The notes under the pieces: generated by a model
Told to the model about the DNA's origin: nothing
Database searches by the model: none
Seen by the model: only the letters and a program-made list of their open reading frames with translations
Part shown: positions 30,351 through 41,335 of the stretch, in pieces
How positions within the stretch are numbered: position 1 is the stretch's first letter
Layout: every line of letters starts with the position of its first letter
NCBI GenBank assembly: GCA_949825045.1
Contig: OX463812.1
Location: 3,022,661 to 3,086,660 of the forward strand
Source of the DNA: Argyresthia goedartella
Lineage: Eukaryota; Arthropoda; Insecta; Lepidoptera; Argyresthiidae
Length of the DNA stretch: 64,000 bases
Direction: 5' to 3'
Program-made: the position numbers and the translations under genes

Positions 30351-30556
30351 GACGGCCTCTGTGGCGCTCTGCGGTTGCGACTTTGCCTACCATACGAGAG
30401 GTCCCGGGTTCGATCCCCGGCTGAGGGATAAAGAAAAAAACCAGATCTTGGATGTCTTTACGTGTGTGATGTCGCTGTTTCTGGTTTTCATGACACATGG
30501 TATCCTAAGTATGTTAACAATGTATGTAAATGTTTATATTATCACAAGTAATAAAC
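30351..30556 (+). mobile_element. SINE family S, copy 4 (reference copy)
   Basis: tRNA-like head GTGGCGCTCTGCGGTTGCGA with B box GTCCCGGGTTCGATCCCCGG, a conserved body (TGTCGCTGTTTCTGG...), and a tail of GTAAATGTTTATA and AATAAAC. It looks like a pol III SINE; the head is too altered for a working tRNA. Confidence 0.85.
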
Positions 30557-30707
30557 AAAAAAATAGAATAAATAATTAATACATATACATTATAGGCGTA
30601 TTAAGTAGATTTGAAAAGTGAAAAGCCTCTTAAGGGCCGGCCACACAGACAAGACGCGGACACGTCGCAGACAAGGAGTAGACGCGACTTTTTAACACAA
30701 ATAGAAA

Positions 30708-31070
30708 GAAAAAAAAAACGGCCAAGTGCGAGTCGGACTCGCGCAGGAAGGGTTCCGTACCATTATCGATACATTAACACATACATTTTAAGCCTCTACC
30801 TGCTACCATTTTCCATATCGATCAAAAATTAGCAAAAAAAAACACGTTTGTTGTATGGGAGCCCCCTTAGATATTTATATTATTCTGTATTTTAGTATTT
30901 TTTGTTGTAGCGGCAACAGAAATACATCATCTGTAAAAATTTCAACTGTCTACCTATCACCATTCATGAGATACAGCCTGGTGACAGACAGACAGACGGA
31001 CGGACAGCGAAGTCTCAGTAATAGGGTCTCGTTTGGCACCCTTCGGGTACGGAACGCTAAAAACGAGGTA
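30708..31070 (+). repeat. Repeat P, copy 5 (most complete)
   Basis: Head ACGGCCAAGTGCGAGTCGGA, GAAGGGTTCCGTACC; middle GTAGCGGCAACAGAAATACA; tail GACAGACGGACGGACAGCGA, then CCTTCGGGTACGGAACGCTA. Head and tail contain the inverted pair GGGTTCCGTACC/GGGTACGGAAC. No ORF. Confidence 0.8.
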
Positions 31071-31329
31071 CGGGCGTGACGGCGTGAATTTGGCAAGACA
31101 AAACCCCCCGCTCCCCACGCCCCGTCCTCACCCCCCGGTCGCGTCCATACCTCGTCTGCGTCGTGTCTGTGCCCCGTCTGTTCTTTATGTTTTGCAACAG
31201 GGCGCAGACGAGACACAGACAAGTCAGCGTCGTGTCTGCGCCCCGTAAATTTTGTATGAAAGTAAATTAAGAGTGGATCACACCTAACAAAACGGCACCC
31301 GTAACGTCCTACCTACAGTCATTGCCTTT

Positions 31330-31461
31330 GGAATTCGTTTTATGAAGTAACATGAAGCCTGAACACCTGGAGCAACAGTCCTCACTCGAAGTCCCTCATC
31401 GCCGCAACTTGATATCCGAATTTATGCAGTCACGATAAAGAATGAATGAATGAATGAATGG
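31330..31461 (+). mobile_element. LINE 3' tip with (GAAT)n tail
   Basis: CCGAATTTATGCAGTCACGA followed by TAAA and about five GAAT units (31439-31460). The same 24-base end occurs at 35596-35619. Confidence 0.55.
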
Positions 31462-32444
31462 TGCTTCTCCAGCCAGGGTTCTAAACCTGTTCCGGTCTTT
31501 CGGCCGGCATACCAGAGGGCACAAGTTTTGAGGGGGGGCGGAATGACCTGCTCTTTAGGAAGGGAAGGATAGTGAATTCAATCGACCGACTCTTCAGCCT
31601 GAAGCCAATATAGGATATGTGGAATGGGGAGGATGTGGGATTTGGAGAGCAGCTGTTGTTTTCTTCAAGTTCTTGTTTTCCTTCTATTTTCAGTTATTGT
31701 TAATAGTTGAGTTTCCTGAGTCGTGTTCGTTTGGGTTATCCGGTAAGTTCCCAGTTTCGCTTTTGCTGTCTGTTTCTGGGATACGGTATATTTGCCTCTA
31801 GGCCATCCTGACATCGTCCCTGTTGTGTGATGATTCTGTCCAGTAACTGTGTTTGATGTTTGATGTCATGCTTAAGGAAATCTTTCCAGGTGTATATAAG
31901 TCGGCCGGCTTTCTTCTTCCTTGCTTCGTATTTGAATGGAGCGTGTAGTAAGTGCTGTTGTGGGCGTCGCAGAATATGTATAGTAACATATCCGGTGGTT
32001 TTTGATTCGTTTGGATATCGTTTTGTCCTGTCAGTCATGAATTTTGTGGTATCTTGGATAGCTTCTGGCGTTCTCAAACATGTCTCTGAGGATCAGGCGT
32101 TCATATACTGACTGTCAACTGTTTGCTTTAGTGAGGGTTGCCGCTTTTTGTCCGTATTTTATAAACAGTGCAGTGACCATTTTGTAAATCAGGCGCACTA
32201 TATTTCAGTCTATGTTGGATTTCTTTAAAAAATGCATTAGGGCCTTGGAATTGCATATGGCTTGCCGGCACCTCTTTTTTATTGGGTCCTATGTCCTGCC
32301 GTAATATATGTGCCGAGATATTTGATTTCGTTTACGGTTCGTATTGGAACTACGTCCAATTCACTGGTTGTTTATGGGGTCTCTTATAAGAATTTTCGTC
32401 TTTCTACTTTTAAGTTTGCCATGAGCAGTTCTCCGATGATATTT

Positions 32445-32882
32445 AATTATTCACTTTTAGCTACTCCGCGGCATAGCAGCGCTGCGTATAAACGCTCCTT
32501 CAGGCTGCGGGCGGTCCGACTCTGGAACGCACCTCTTTGCACTATAAGAGACAGTCCGACTCTTTTTTCTTTTAAGAAACATATTAAAGAGCTCTACATG
32601 TCTCTTTCGTAAAAGTTATTGTATTTATTTTATTATATGTAAGGTTTATGTATATATCGGTAATTATTTCGTATTTGCTATCTGTATTTTACAGATATTT
32701 TAATTTATTCCTAGGCATTTTAGTTATAGTAATTATCGTGCACTGCCTACCCTTTTATGATAGCAATTCCTGTAATGCCTTGTTTTGCTGGAAGAAATCT
32801 CTTTTCAGAGACAAGCTCGCCCTTGTACATGCATTTTCTTTTGATGTAACTTTTAAAATATTTGTGTGCAATATTGTGAAGG
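32445..32882 (+). mobile_element. LINE C, copy 2, 3' end
   Basis: ORF end FRLRAVRLWNAP.CTIRDSPT and FSFKKHIKELYMSLS matches LINE C copy 1. The 3' UTR has TTGCTGGAAGAAATCTCTTT and CAGAGACAAGCTCGCCC. It lies inside the OTU-LINE in the opposite direction. Confidence 0.85.
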
Positions 32883-33349
32883 AGGTTTGTTCCTATAATT
32901 CCCTTTTTCCTGTATTTCTTTATAGCGTCTTGTCCGATGCGAGCATACAGATACCAGAGATAGTGTTTTGACATATGTATCATGTTTGTTTCCTGTATAT
33001 AGGCTATGTGTATGTTTTTGTTAGTCAATTCCGCGTCAATGTTGAGTCTTTTAGTTATTTCGGCGCATCCTCTAACCTTCCAAGTAGCAATGCGCATACG
33101 CTCGCATGTGACTTGTGGTTTAAATATGGGGCTGTTTCGTATCATCGTATATCCGGTGTTGTCTGGGATGTCTTCTGTTGATGTTATGGTTGACCCTGAG
33201 GACGTCATGGGTGTTGCATTAAGTATCGGCGAAAGTATGGTGTTATCAGTTTGGTTATCGGTTGCTTGATCCGTGGGTAAATTTGGCGATTCAAGCAAGT
33301 AAACGCTGTCGTAGTGGTGTCCTGTGACGTTGAGGTTGATAGATTTCAC
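32883..33349 (-). pseudogene. APE-type endonuclease N-terminal region of the OTU-LINE
   Basis: The frame reads from the OTU histidine motif (GHHYDSVYLLE) through a Ser/Thr/Asp-rich linker to CERMRIATWKVRG, the first strand of an APE-like LINE endonuclease (usual motif TWNVRG; Asn is Lys here). IHIAYIQET follows, with the catalytic Glu. It is cut by LINE C at 32882; the stated ORF beyond that is antisense LINE C. Confidence 0.65.
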
Positions 33350-33670
33350 TGCATCCGCTGGATTCTTGGGCGTGAATGTGAGCGATGGTGTATTTTTCTG
33401 GTGGATTGTTGCGTTAAGTAGAAAGTATTCGGCAGCTGGTATTATAATCTCCTCTCCAGCCCAAGTACCGTAATTGCGTAGATTTTCAGTGGTGAGTTGT
33501 TAAGGATTTCAGGCTCAGTGATTGCGAGCTTTGTTCTGTTCATCGCCGTTTTCTTCTACATATTTAACTAGGTCCTTACGAATGTGAGTGTGGTTGCATG
33601 TTAATTGACATAGGTGATTAATTTAGTCAGCAATTGCGGTGAATAGGCAGTTACCATCTCAGCGTTGGTA
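33290..33670 (-). pseudogene. OTU cysteine-protease domain, complete but interrupted
   Basis: The minus-strand translation shows DGNCLF (33641-33658, Asp and catalytic Cys), then NHTHIRKDLVKYVEENGD, GTWAGEEIIIPAAEYFL and the histidine motif HHYDSV. In-frame stops, for example right after DGNCLFTAIAD, show decay. OTU domains are deubiquitinase-like proteases; inside a LINE the domain would process the polyprotein or act on host ubiquitin, but neither can be told from sequence. Confidence 0.7.
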
Positions 33671-34102
33671 AGGCTTCCATTAGGTTATGTTCTTGGGATG
33701 TTGTTGAAAGAAAGAACTTAGATATAGCGTGATTTATTTGAACTACCTTTGTCTACGACTAACAGATCGTACGGGTTGCGATTGTCAAAGTTTGTGCGTA
33801 TCTTCGTGCGCCCTTATTCTCGGTAGAGAGCCGCTTAGGACAAAAAGTCTCCGATTTTATTGTTGTTATTGTTCATCAGTGGAAGTCTTTTGTTAATTGC
33901 CTGTTTTCTGGAAGATGGTGAAATGATCCTTTTATGATGTGCAATTGTTTGCTGTTTCTCGCTATTTCTCAGAATATGCAGTTATGTAGTAGACGGGCTT
34001 GCATTATTGTTTTATTTTTGTGGGCTTGTCGGACCGGATAAAGTTAGAAATGGTTATGTTTTGTTTTACTATTATTGGGTAGGTTCCTGCTTAGTTTTGT
34101 AT

Positions 34103-34384
34103 TTAGGTATGATGGATCGCTAAACTTATTACGTAGAACTCCGCGGCTGCTATGATAATTTCTTCACCGCCCCACGTGCCCTGTATGTGGAGATTTTTTA
34201 TGTACTCAGTGAAAGCTTCTGCGTTTGGTGCATCGATCGCATGTTTGATGCGTGGATAATTGCTGTTAGCTTCCACGTATCTAGCTAAGTCGCTTCTGAT
34301 GTGGGTATGGTTGAATGTCGCTCCAAACAGATGGTTGATTTTGTCTGCAATTGCATGGAACAGGCAGTTTCCATCTCTGGGCAT
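34103..34384 (-). pseudogene. Second OTU-like segment
   Basis: A 93-codon open frame: MPRDGNCLFHAIADKINHLF, THIRSDLARYVEANSNYP, GTWGGEEIIIAAAEFYV, ending AIHHT. It is clearly homologous to 33290-33670 but stops before the catalytic His motif. It is either a tandem copy or the start of a second element of the same family. Confidence 0.75.
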
Positions 34385-34639
34385 TGGTAGAGTTTAGATT
34401 GTGAGATATTACTACAGGAGAAAGCCTCGTGGTATTTTAGCTAATATGAATGTGTGTGTGTGGGTTGTTTCTAAGAGGTGTACGGCCGGTATGATGAGAG
34501 ACGCTGTTTGGCTTTTTACGATCTATTTTTATTCTTATGTTTCCCGGTATTTCCAAGATGGGCTGACACCATAGAATGGGTGCCAGATGTGTGAGGGAAC
34601 GTTGTGAGCCTTTTGTGCTTCGAAGCTTTTTCAATTGTT

Positions 34640-35440
34640 CCTAAATAGCAGTCAATTGTTTTGTCTAGTTTCTGGGAGTTTGGTGAGATGGCATTTTTAT
34701 GGCCTGCACTTGTTTAGTTTTTGTTTATTGTCGGGTTTAGTATATTTGCAGTTTAGCTACATAAAAATAATTCTAGGATTGTTAAGTTTTGGGTTGGCTT
34801 ATTCACTGAGTTTCAGGGTTTAGTGGAAGGTTATTGTTAATGACTGTTTTGAATGGTATTTCGAAGATGAGGAGAAAATAAATCTCGAGGAGAATTATCT
34901 CGAATTTATTTTCAGGCAAAGCAATACAAGTATATGTAGCCATTATAATGTTTTATTAGTTGATTTTGATATTGCGTAGGTAGGGAACTGTTATATCCTG
35001 CCTATGACGAACCTATAAATGTGATTATGCCTTAGTCAATAGGGGCGACCGCGGCCGCGGCAAGTGGTGGCTTATTATTGTCAGGCGGCGAGCGGTGCTG
35101 AGAGAAATAAAGTTAGAGGTAGGTAATCACTATCAATGATGTCCCAATCGGAATTATCTCACCAGGTTGGTGTGTTTAGTGGCGGTGGCGGTGGAGGCAG
35201 CAGCGTTGAGGGTGTGTTGCGTAGGCGTCGCCCGCCGCCGGCCCGCCGCTGCGTGGCTCAGACGTGCACCCGGCCCAGAACAAATTCTAGGGCCTGCACA
35301 GATGGGATGCCTAAGAGCATCGCGCAGTTCTCTGGGCATCCATTACACTTGACCGCACCAGTATCATCACAATCACTGAAATGCGTGGCATTGCACAGAC
35401 GGGGCGCCTAGATGGATCACGCACATTCCCCAGGCAACCC
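34640..35440. other. No gene recognised; GC-rich island
   Basis: A GC-rich patch at about 35040-35300 contains GACCGCGGCCGCGGC and Arg/Pro/Gly-coding low-complexity ORFs on both strands (for example 35136-35411), probably compositional. Confidence 0.4.
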
Positions 35441-35625
35441 TTACAGCAACACGCGGTATAAGCCAGGCTCGTTTTCGGGCCTCCGGAGGCAGAACAAAAG
35501 GCGCGCGCCGGGGATGAAAACTATTGTTTGTTTAAATGCGTTTGGGAGATCTCGGGGGGACACGTCCGCTCGGTCCGGCAACACAAACGCCACTCCGAAT
35601 TTATGCAGTCACGATAAAAGGAATA
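35440..35625 (+). mobile_element. LINE 3' tip
   Basis: Ends with the same CCGAATTTATGCAGTCACGA and TAAA as 31415-31438 followed by GGAATAAT. The upstream extent is uncertain. Confidence 0.45.
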
Positions 35626-35849
35626 ATTTGCAAGATAATAAACGATTACGTACCTTAGCCTTATCTTGCAGAACCCTGACATCGAGGAATTTCTATAGAG
35701 GAATCCCTTCAAATAGACAAATCAACCAATCAGAGCACGATTATTTTAAACGAGGATTCTGATAGAAATTCCCAGATGTCAGAATAGCATAATAAGCCTA
35801 CTGATCCGTGTGACGTCACAACGCCCTGGCACCAAATTTAAATTCAAAA

Positions 35850-35975
35850 CGCAAGTTAAAATTTCTTTATTACTGTAGATGTTTAGATATAATGTACCAA
35901 CGTCATTTTTGTGCATCTTCCCTACCTTGGACTACTGTGGGAGAGAAGACGGAGATACCATGTTATTATGATCTT
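35850..35975 (-). mobile_element. LINE B 3' end fragment
   Basis: Contains TTCTTTATTACTGTAGATGT, TTGGACTACTGTGGGAGAGA and related pieces of the LINE B 3' UTR (compare 52735-52820). Confidence 0.65.
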
Positions 35976-36261
35976 ATCAGTATGGCAATTGCAACACTTT
36001 CGCATTCCCGTGATCCTGACAATGCTGTCGGTAGTCGCTAGTTGTGCGCGGTACCAACGAACTGCAGCCGCTGTTATAAATGCTTATTTGAAGGGTCTAC
36101 GGGCGCTGTCACGTTAGATCTGTGTCCAGCTCAAAGGGGCGCCGCGCCGCCTCGACTTACATCTTTTCTATGTGGCTTGAGCCTTATATTGATAAATCAC
36201 ATGATTCCCAGTTACAACCCACTTTACATAAAAAGAGATCAACACATTTACAGGAAAGAGA

Positions 36262-37112
36262 GAGAGAAAACCAGCCTAGTGCGAGTCGGACTCGCGCACG
36301 ACGGGTTCCGTACCATTATCATTAAAATGGCAAAAAAACACGTTTATTGTATGGGAGCCCCCCTTAAATATTGATTTAATTTTAATTTAATTATTTATTC
36401 TTAAAGATAATAATATACATCGATATTACGTAGATGATTCAAGCGTCTACCTGTTGTCGTTATCAATATCGAGCACTAAAGGAGCAAGAAAATCACGTTT
36501 GCTGTATGAGAGGCCCCTTAAATATTGATTTTATTCTGTTTTTTAGTACTTACAGTTTTAGCAGCACCATAAATACATCATCTGCGAAAATTTTAAATGC
36601 CTAACTATGACGGTTCATGAGAACAAGTATAACCATAAATTTACGAATTACTTAATGAGACTGCCACGCAGTGAAATAAAAATACTAACAAGCCTTATTA
36701 CAGGCCATTGTACACTAAACAAACACTTGACAATTACAGGTGCAACGGACAGCCCCCTGTGCACGGGGTGCATGGAAGTGGATGAAACAGTAGAGCATAT
36801 GCTACTGGCATGTCCATCCACAACAGAAACCAGGATGGCTATCCTAGGAGACACAACAAACACCCACGAGCTCCTAGAACACCCAGGCCTCCTTCTCCAG
36901 CTGGTGCAGGAGATGGGATGTGCAGGCGAAGGGGACATGCACAAAAGCCCCGCTCAAGTGGGCCAGGTGCAGGCACTACAACCCCCTTGTAGAAGATAGA
37001 AGATAGACGGTTCATGAGATAGAGCCTAGTGACAGACAGACAGACAGACGGACGGACAGCGGAGTCTTATTAATACGGTCCTGTTTTACCCTTTGGGTAC
37101 GTAAACCTACAA
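36262..37112 (+). repeat. Repeat P, copy 6, split by a LINE end
   Basis: Head CTAGTGCGAGTCGGACTCGC and CGACGGGTTCCGTACC; tail GACAGACAGACAGACGGACG, then CCTTTGGGTACG. A 383 bp LINE end is inserted with a 14 bp duplication of repeat P sequence. Confidence 0.8.
36623..37005 (+). mobile_element. 5'-truncated LINE end with 14 bp target duplication
   Basis: GACGGTTCATGAGA occurs at 36609-36622 and again at 37006-37019. The insert encodes the end of a jockey/R1-type ORF2: ILTSLITGHCTLNKHL, then DSPLCTGCMEVDETVEHML and LACPS, a CCHC-like motif. It ends with an AGAAGATAGAAGATA tail. Confidence 0.9.
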
Positions 37113-37184
37113 AGTTATCGAAATAATAGAATTATCTTTAAACACAAACAAATACAACCTTTATTTACGGTCTGTAGTTACGTT

Positions 37185-37290
37185 TATATGTTCGATACGT
37201 CGCCGTTTCCGATACCACGATATAGGGTGTCCTAAGGGCCAAAAGCAATATATGTGCCTGTATATAAATATTTATATCCTTTATTCTCCT
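37185..37290 (+). mobile_element. SINE family S, 3' fragment
   Basis: GTCGCCGTTTCCGATACCAC, AGGGTGTCCTAAGGGCCAAA and GCAATATATGTGCCTG align with the SINE S body and tail; the head is missing. Confidence 0.6.
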
Positions 37291-37929
37291 CAAAGGGCAT
37301 ATACACGATTTCCATTTAGACCTAATTTCGACCCTATTTATTTAAGCCTAACCGCGACTACGCATCAAAGGGAAAATAAACTTTCGGCAACTTGTAGTTT
37401 GTCGTAGCTTTTGACCACTATTTACCTACTTTATACAGGGACAGAAAATGGGTAAGCTCTGTAAGCCGTTTACCGAATAAAAAGTGCAAAGAGGTCTCTA
37501 TTGACAGGCCATTTATTTTCTTGCTTATCTCTATTTGGCCACAAGGTTGCCGGCCATTGTCGAAGATCCGAAATACTTCTAAAAGGTTTCTTCTGTGTTA
37601 CGATTTTAAGCCACTTTTTTAAAACTCGGTTTGTTAGACGACGATAATAGTATGCATCAAGTACGAGAATAGGTTTGGCCCTAGGACAATTTCATGTAAC
37701 ATATTAGTTTAGTCTCTAGTTTTAGTCAACATTTGTATTTAGATCTTGTGGAGTTAATTTATCCATATCCATATCCAATAATCCATAAAAGGTCCCGGTG
37801 ACTATCTCTTCTTGGTCTACGTCAAACCCACAGTGCACTGAGCCACAGTGATGGAGTATGGCTTAATCTTACTTGTATCTGGGTAAAGGCCTGTTCCCCT
37901 CGGTGCGGATATTAGTGGGCTACATTATT

Positions 37930-38115
37930 TTCTAAGTCAGCTGACATAGTGTCCCACTGCTGGACAAAGGCCTCATCGGTTCGAGCCCACCCATCTCTAG
38001 CTAAGGCTTCATCCATTCACCGTGGCAGGAATTTACCCAGGTCGTCCCTCCATCTCCTTCTGGGCCTTCCCCTCCCGGTGCCCGTCTGTGGGCATCTATT
38101 CGGTGGCTGATTTCG
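37930..38115 (-). pseudogene. RTE-like LINE C-terminus
   Basis: The minus-strand translation gives GRPRRRWRDDLG and, further on, DEAFVQQWDT, the standard end of RTE-clade ORFs in arthropods. The whole 5' remainder is missing. Confidence 0.7.
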
Positions 38116-39210
38116 CTCATTTATCATATAATCCATTTCCAACCGGTGCCACCACCGACCTTGTTTTTCGTATCGTAACTAATATGACGATAAAAATATT
38201 GTGTAACAGTACCCGCATAAAAGGACGCACATCCGAAACCGCTAAAGGAGACGACAAATACCGAATGTACCAGCGTGTACCTGAGCATTTTATGATAGCC
38301 TCGCGGGACCAGCTCCTATGAAAGCCGCTTTATTTGAATTTCGCCTAACTGCTTGGTTTTACTGCGACGCGTCATGACTTTCCCAGGTGGGCTCTGGAAG
38401 TGCGAGTTAACATTACGAGTCGGGTTCAGTAGTTTTAGTATTCCCGGAGGCGGTCTATGTTACTTTGAGGATGTTTCTTGCAAGATGGGTTGCCAGGTGC
38501 CATTAATTTCAGGCCGCATTTCCGACCGAGATTTGGCTCAGTTCGAGTAACCGCTACGAGATTCTTCAGTTTTTGAGTTGGCAATACAATTCGATTTATC
38601 GTTGGACTTATAGGTACACCAGAATCCGTATCGTTCAAGATTCAAGATTCGTTTATTTGCTTATGAAATTAGGTAGACATATCAGATGTTAATAATATTA
38701 GAAGTTCCTTATTCAGCTATATTTATACAGTAGTATATTTCGATTTGTGTATAGGACCTTTCAAGCATACACAAACAATTTAATATTAAGACTTATAAAT
38801 TAAACTCTGAAAGTGCATAAAAATTATGCTGTTGAAGCCATAGAAATAACTTTCTTTTAAAAATTATGAAAGGTTCCCAACAAAATGTAACTTACACATA
38901 CGTAAAAGTGGCCTTAAAGTGGTGCAATATTTTGGTGTCGCATTATTTGTCCAAATCGATGCAGCCGAGTTAAATAATCCGTATTCATTAGTTCGTCCGT
39001 GATTCATGGTTCATACCTTGGTTAAGATAATCAGTGAAATTCTGAAGGCAAACTCAAACTCAAATATTTTATTGTAAGTAGGCGTCAAAACTAACTATAC
39101 TTAAGCTGGCCATCGAGTATCCACAGTGAGAAGTTTCAAACGAGATTTGCGAGTGAGTGAGGCATTCGAATATTACAACTCGATTGACGTATCTTCTGTG
39201 TGACATGCGT
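38116..39210. other. No gene; two LINE-like 3' tips
   Basis: At 38634-38660 (CAAGATTCAAGATTCGTTTA) and 39048-39080 (ACTCAAACTCAAATATTTTA) are short repeated tails followed by T-rich sequence. These look like 3' ends of minus-strand LINEs. Other ORFs are short and unrecognised. Confidence 0.4.
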
Positions 39211-39360
39211 TAGTTTTTTAGGGTTTCGTACCCAATGGGTAAAACGGAACCCTATTACTAAGACTCCGCTGTCCGTCCGTCCGTCTGTCACCAGGCTGTA
39301 TCTCTTGAACTGTGACATTTAGACAGATGAAATTTTCACAGATGATGTTAACCTTTTAAC
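39211..39360 (-). repeat. Repeat P, copy 7 (tail part)
   Basis: TTAGGGTTTCGTACCC, CGGAACCCTATTACTAAGAC, CCGTCCGTCTGTCACCAGGC and GAAATTTTCACAGATGATG in reverse orientation. Confidence 0.75.
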
Positions 39361-39439
39361 CCCTTTTCGGTCATCAGCATACAATTTTTTTATTGGTTTG
39401 GACTTATTACCAAGGCATAAAGTTGAATATTTGTTGGGT

Positions 39440-39520
39440 GTGTATTTCCCTCTACCAGAAAAGGGTGATGCGAAGCCTCTGGAATGGGCCCCCGTATGAG
39501 AAAAGGCGTGACGCTATAGA
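39440..39520 (+). mobile_element. SINE family U fragment
   Basis: CCCCCGTATGAGAAAAGGCG, then TGACGCTATAGA, matches the end of 28145-28440. Confidence 0.45.
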
Positions 39521-40280
39521 TATTTGTTTTGTTCTTGTTCAGTCTTGTCTAGAAAGTTTTGATTAAGGTAATTACGATAAGTCTGGCGATACAGTCCTAA
39601 TATAGACTGAAACGCCCACCAAAAAGCTTTTAACTCCCTAAATAAACGTTTCTGTTTCTCAGGGTACACTCAAAACTAACAAAACTCATAAACGTGTGAT
39701 GTATGTGTTGACAGCTGATGGATACGTGGCTTTACGAGGCGTGGGAACGTTTTCAACGGAAAATAATCCAGGACACACAAACGGTTTCGTAACCTATTCA
39801 GCCTACGTATGTAGTACATATTATGCGATGTAGCAGCGAGATCCCTACTTTTGCACTTGTCCGGTTTTCTTAACTTTACCTTCACTTCCTCAGCTTACTT
39901 CCCTTGTCATCATCTTATATTATAAATAAACAGGTACAGGCTCTTGATGTCATTACTGTACAGGGGGGCCTAAGGCCTTTACTTAAATTGTAATAGGATC
40001 ATGGTGATAGAATAAGTACTCAGTATTTACTCATGGATGGATAAATAGCGAGTATATACCTGAAATCGAAGCTATAAACGTTTTACTTTAGTTAAAAATC
40101 AAAACTTAACAAAAAAGTCTCATGTTATACTAGATTTGCTTTCCTCCATCATCATCTGATGATGATAAAAACATAGTCCTGTGAAACGAATAAGTCTTGT
40201 CATAACGAATCTAACGAACCCCAAACTCTTTGGGATTACTAGAATTTTGAAATTTTGATTACATGATTTTATTACATATC

Positions 40281-40537
40281 CAAGGTGGCATTTAATTAGC
40301 TGACCATATTTTGGGGAATGATAGTACCCCTAATTACCAACATATGGAAACATATGGTCGCAAATGAAAAAAAAAATTCATCCCTCAGTACATTGACCCG
40401 ATCAGCTGATTACAAGTTACTATGGGGGACCCAAATATTTTTTTCGTTTGCGACCATATGTTTCTTGGGGAAAGTTGCTCATAATTATGGGTAGTATCAT
40501 TCCCCAAAATATGGTCAGCTAATTAAATGTCACCCTG
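40281..40537. mobile_element. Foldback MITE, 257 bp
   Basis: Arms of about 90 bases are inverted copies. A 35-base segment at 40289-40323 is the exact complement of 40495-40529, and a second shared block contains ACATATGGTCGCAAA. Ends read CAAGGTGGCATTT and CAGGGTGACATTT (complement). Only a short middle (about 40372-40439) is unpaired. No ORF; the target duplication is unclear (TA-rich). Confidence 0.8.
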
Positions 40538-41089
40538 TATACAAACATGCTTAATTAATTGCAGCAAGACCAAATCAAAACCTATAAGGTGATACGTAAA
40601 AATATATAAAAAAGGAATACGAATATAAACGAAAGTGTTAGCGTTAATCACTTCCACATAATAAAGAAAAAAAAGCGCACACAATGCTCTCGACTCTAAC
40701 TTAAATAACGTAGCGTCAAACCACATAAAAATTGTTTAAAAATAAACTAAGCTATTTTGTCAAAAAAAATTCAAGGAGAGTTTACGAATTTTGAATATAA
40801 TTCCGCAACTAAATTAGTTAGGATTTCAGAAAAACAGGAAGTAGTAAAACAATTGAGAGGTCTTTTTGCAATTGAATTCTATCAAGAAAATTTCATCATT
40901 CTATCCGTTTTCCTTCAGTGAGAATTTTAATCTAATACTCAATAAACGTTAACCTAACCTAACCTGAAAATCTGATTTGTAGATGACTTTATAGAGGAGA
41001 AAATAGATTTTAAAAAAATACTTATCACCAATGAATAAATACTTGATGATTAGATAAATCCACAATATCGTATGATACTTTGACTTTAT

Positions 41090-41335
41090 ATAATTTGGGT
41101 TGCGTCCTACTGCTGGGCAAATGCCTCCCCTATGTCAGACAACTCTACCCTATCCTCTGTCGCCCCAGCCCAGTCCGACTAAAACCTGTCAAGGTCGTCC
41201 TGCCTGCGACTTCTCGGCCTGCCTCTACGCCGATGTCCATCAGTAAGTACCCATTCGGTTGCAAGTATGGCCCACTTGTGAGGGTTCATGCGACTAATGG
41301 GGTCCGGTCCAGTCCCACTTTAGCCTAGTGGTCTT
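41090..41335 (-). pseudogene. RTE-like LINE C-terminus, second copy
   Basis: The plus strand contains CCTACTGCTGGGCAAATGCC and the minus-strand translation gives RRQDDLDRF and DIGEAFAQQ, comparable to 37930-38115 but more decayed. Confidence 0.6.

Larger units (their letters stand above)
31736..34640 (-). mobile_element. Degraded LINE with OTU protease and APE endonuclease regions
   Basis: From right to left on the minus strand: a first OTU-like segment (34384-34103), a second OTU segment with all three catalytic motifs (about 33670-33290), and an APE-like endonuclease start (RIATWKVRGCAEITKRLN ... IHIAYIQETNM). Then come an RT thumb-like piece (EIKYLGTYITAG, about 32330) and a GR.IYTWKDFLKHD-type C-terminus (32077-31736) as in RTE-like ORF2. 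Stops and frameshifts occur throughout. LINE C (32445-32882) is inserted in the opposite orientation, replacing or splitting the RT core. Clade assignment to an RTE-like lineage is tentative. Confidence 0.7.

Noticed and set aside
30360..30430. tRNA-gene-like sequence with a good B box
   Set aside because: It is the head of SINE S: the cloverleaf is not complete and the same head plus a conserved non-tRNA body recurs many times.
35136..35411. Gly- and Arg-rich ORF
   Set aside because: Low-complexity coding on both strands of a GC-rich patch and no recognisable domain.
38022..38321. 99-codon plus-strand ORF
   Set aside because: Its start overlaps the minus-strand RTE C-terminus and the rest shows no family features.
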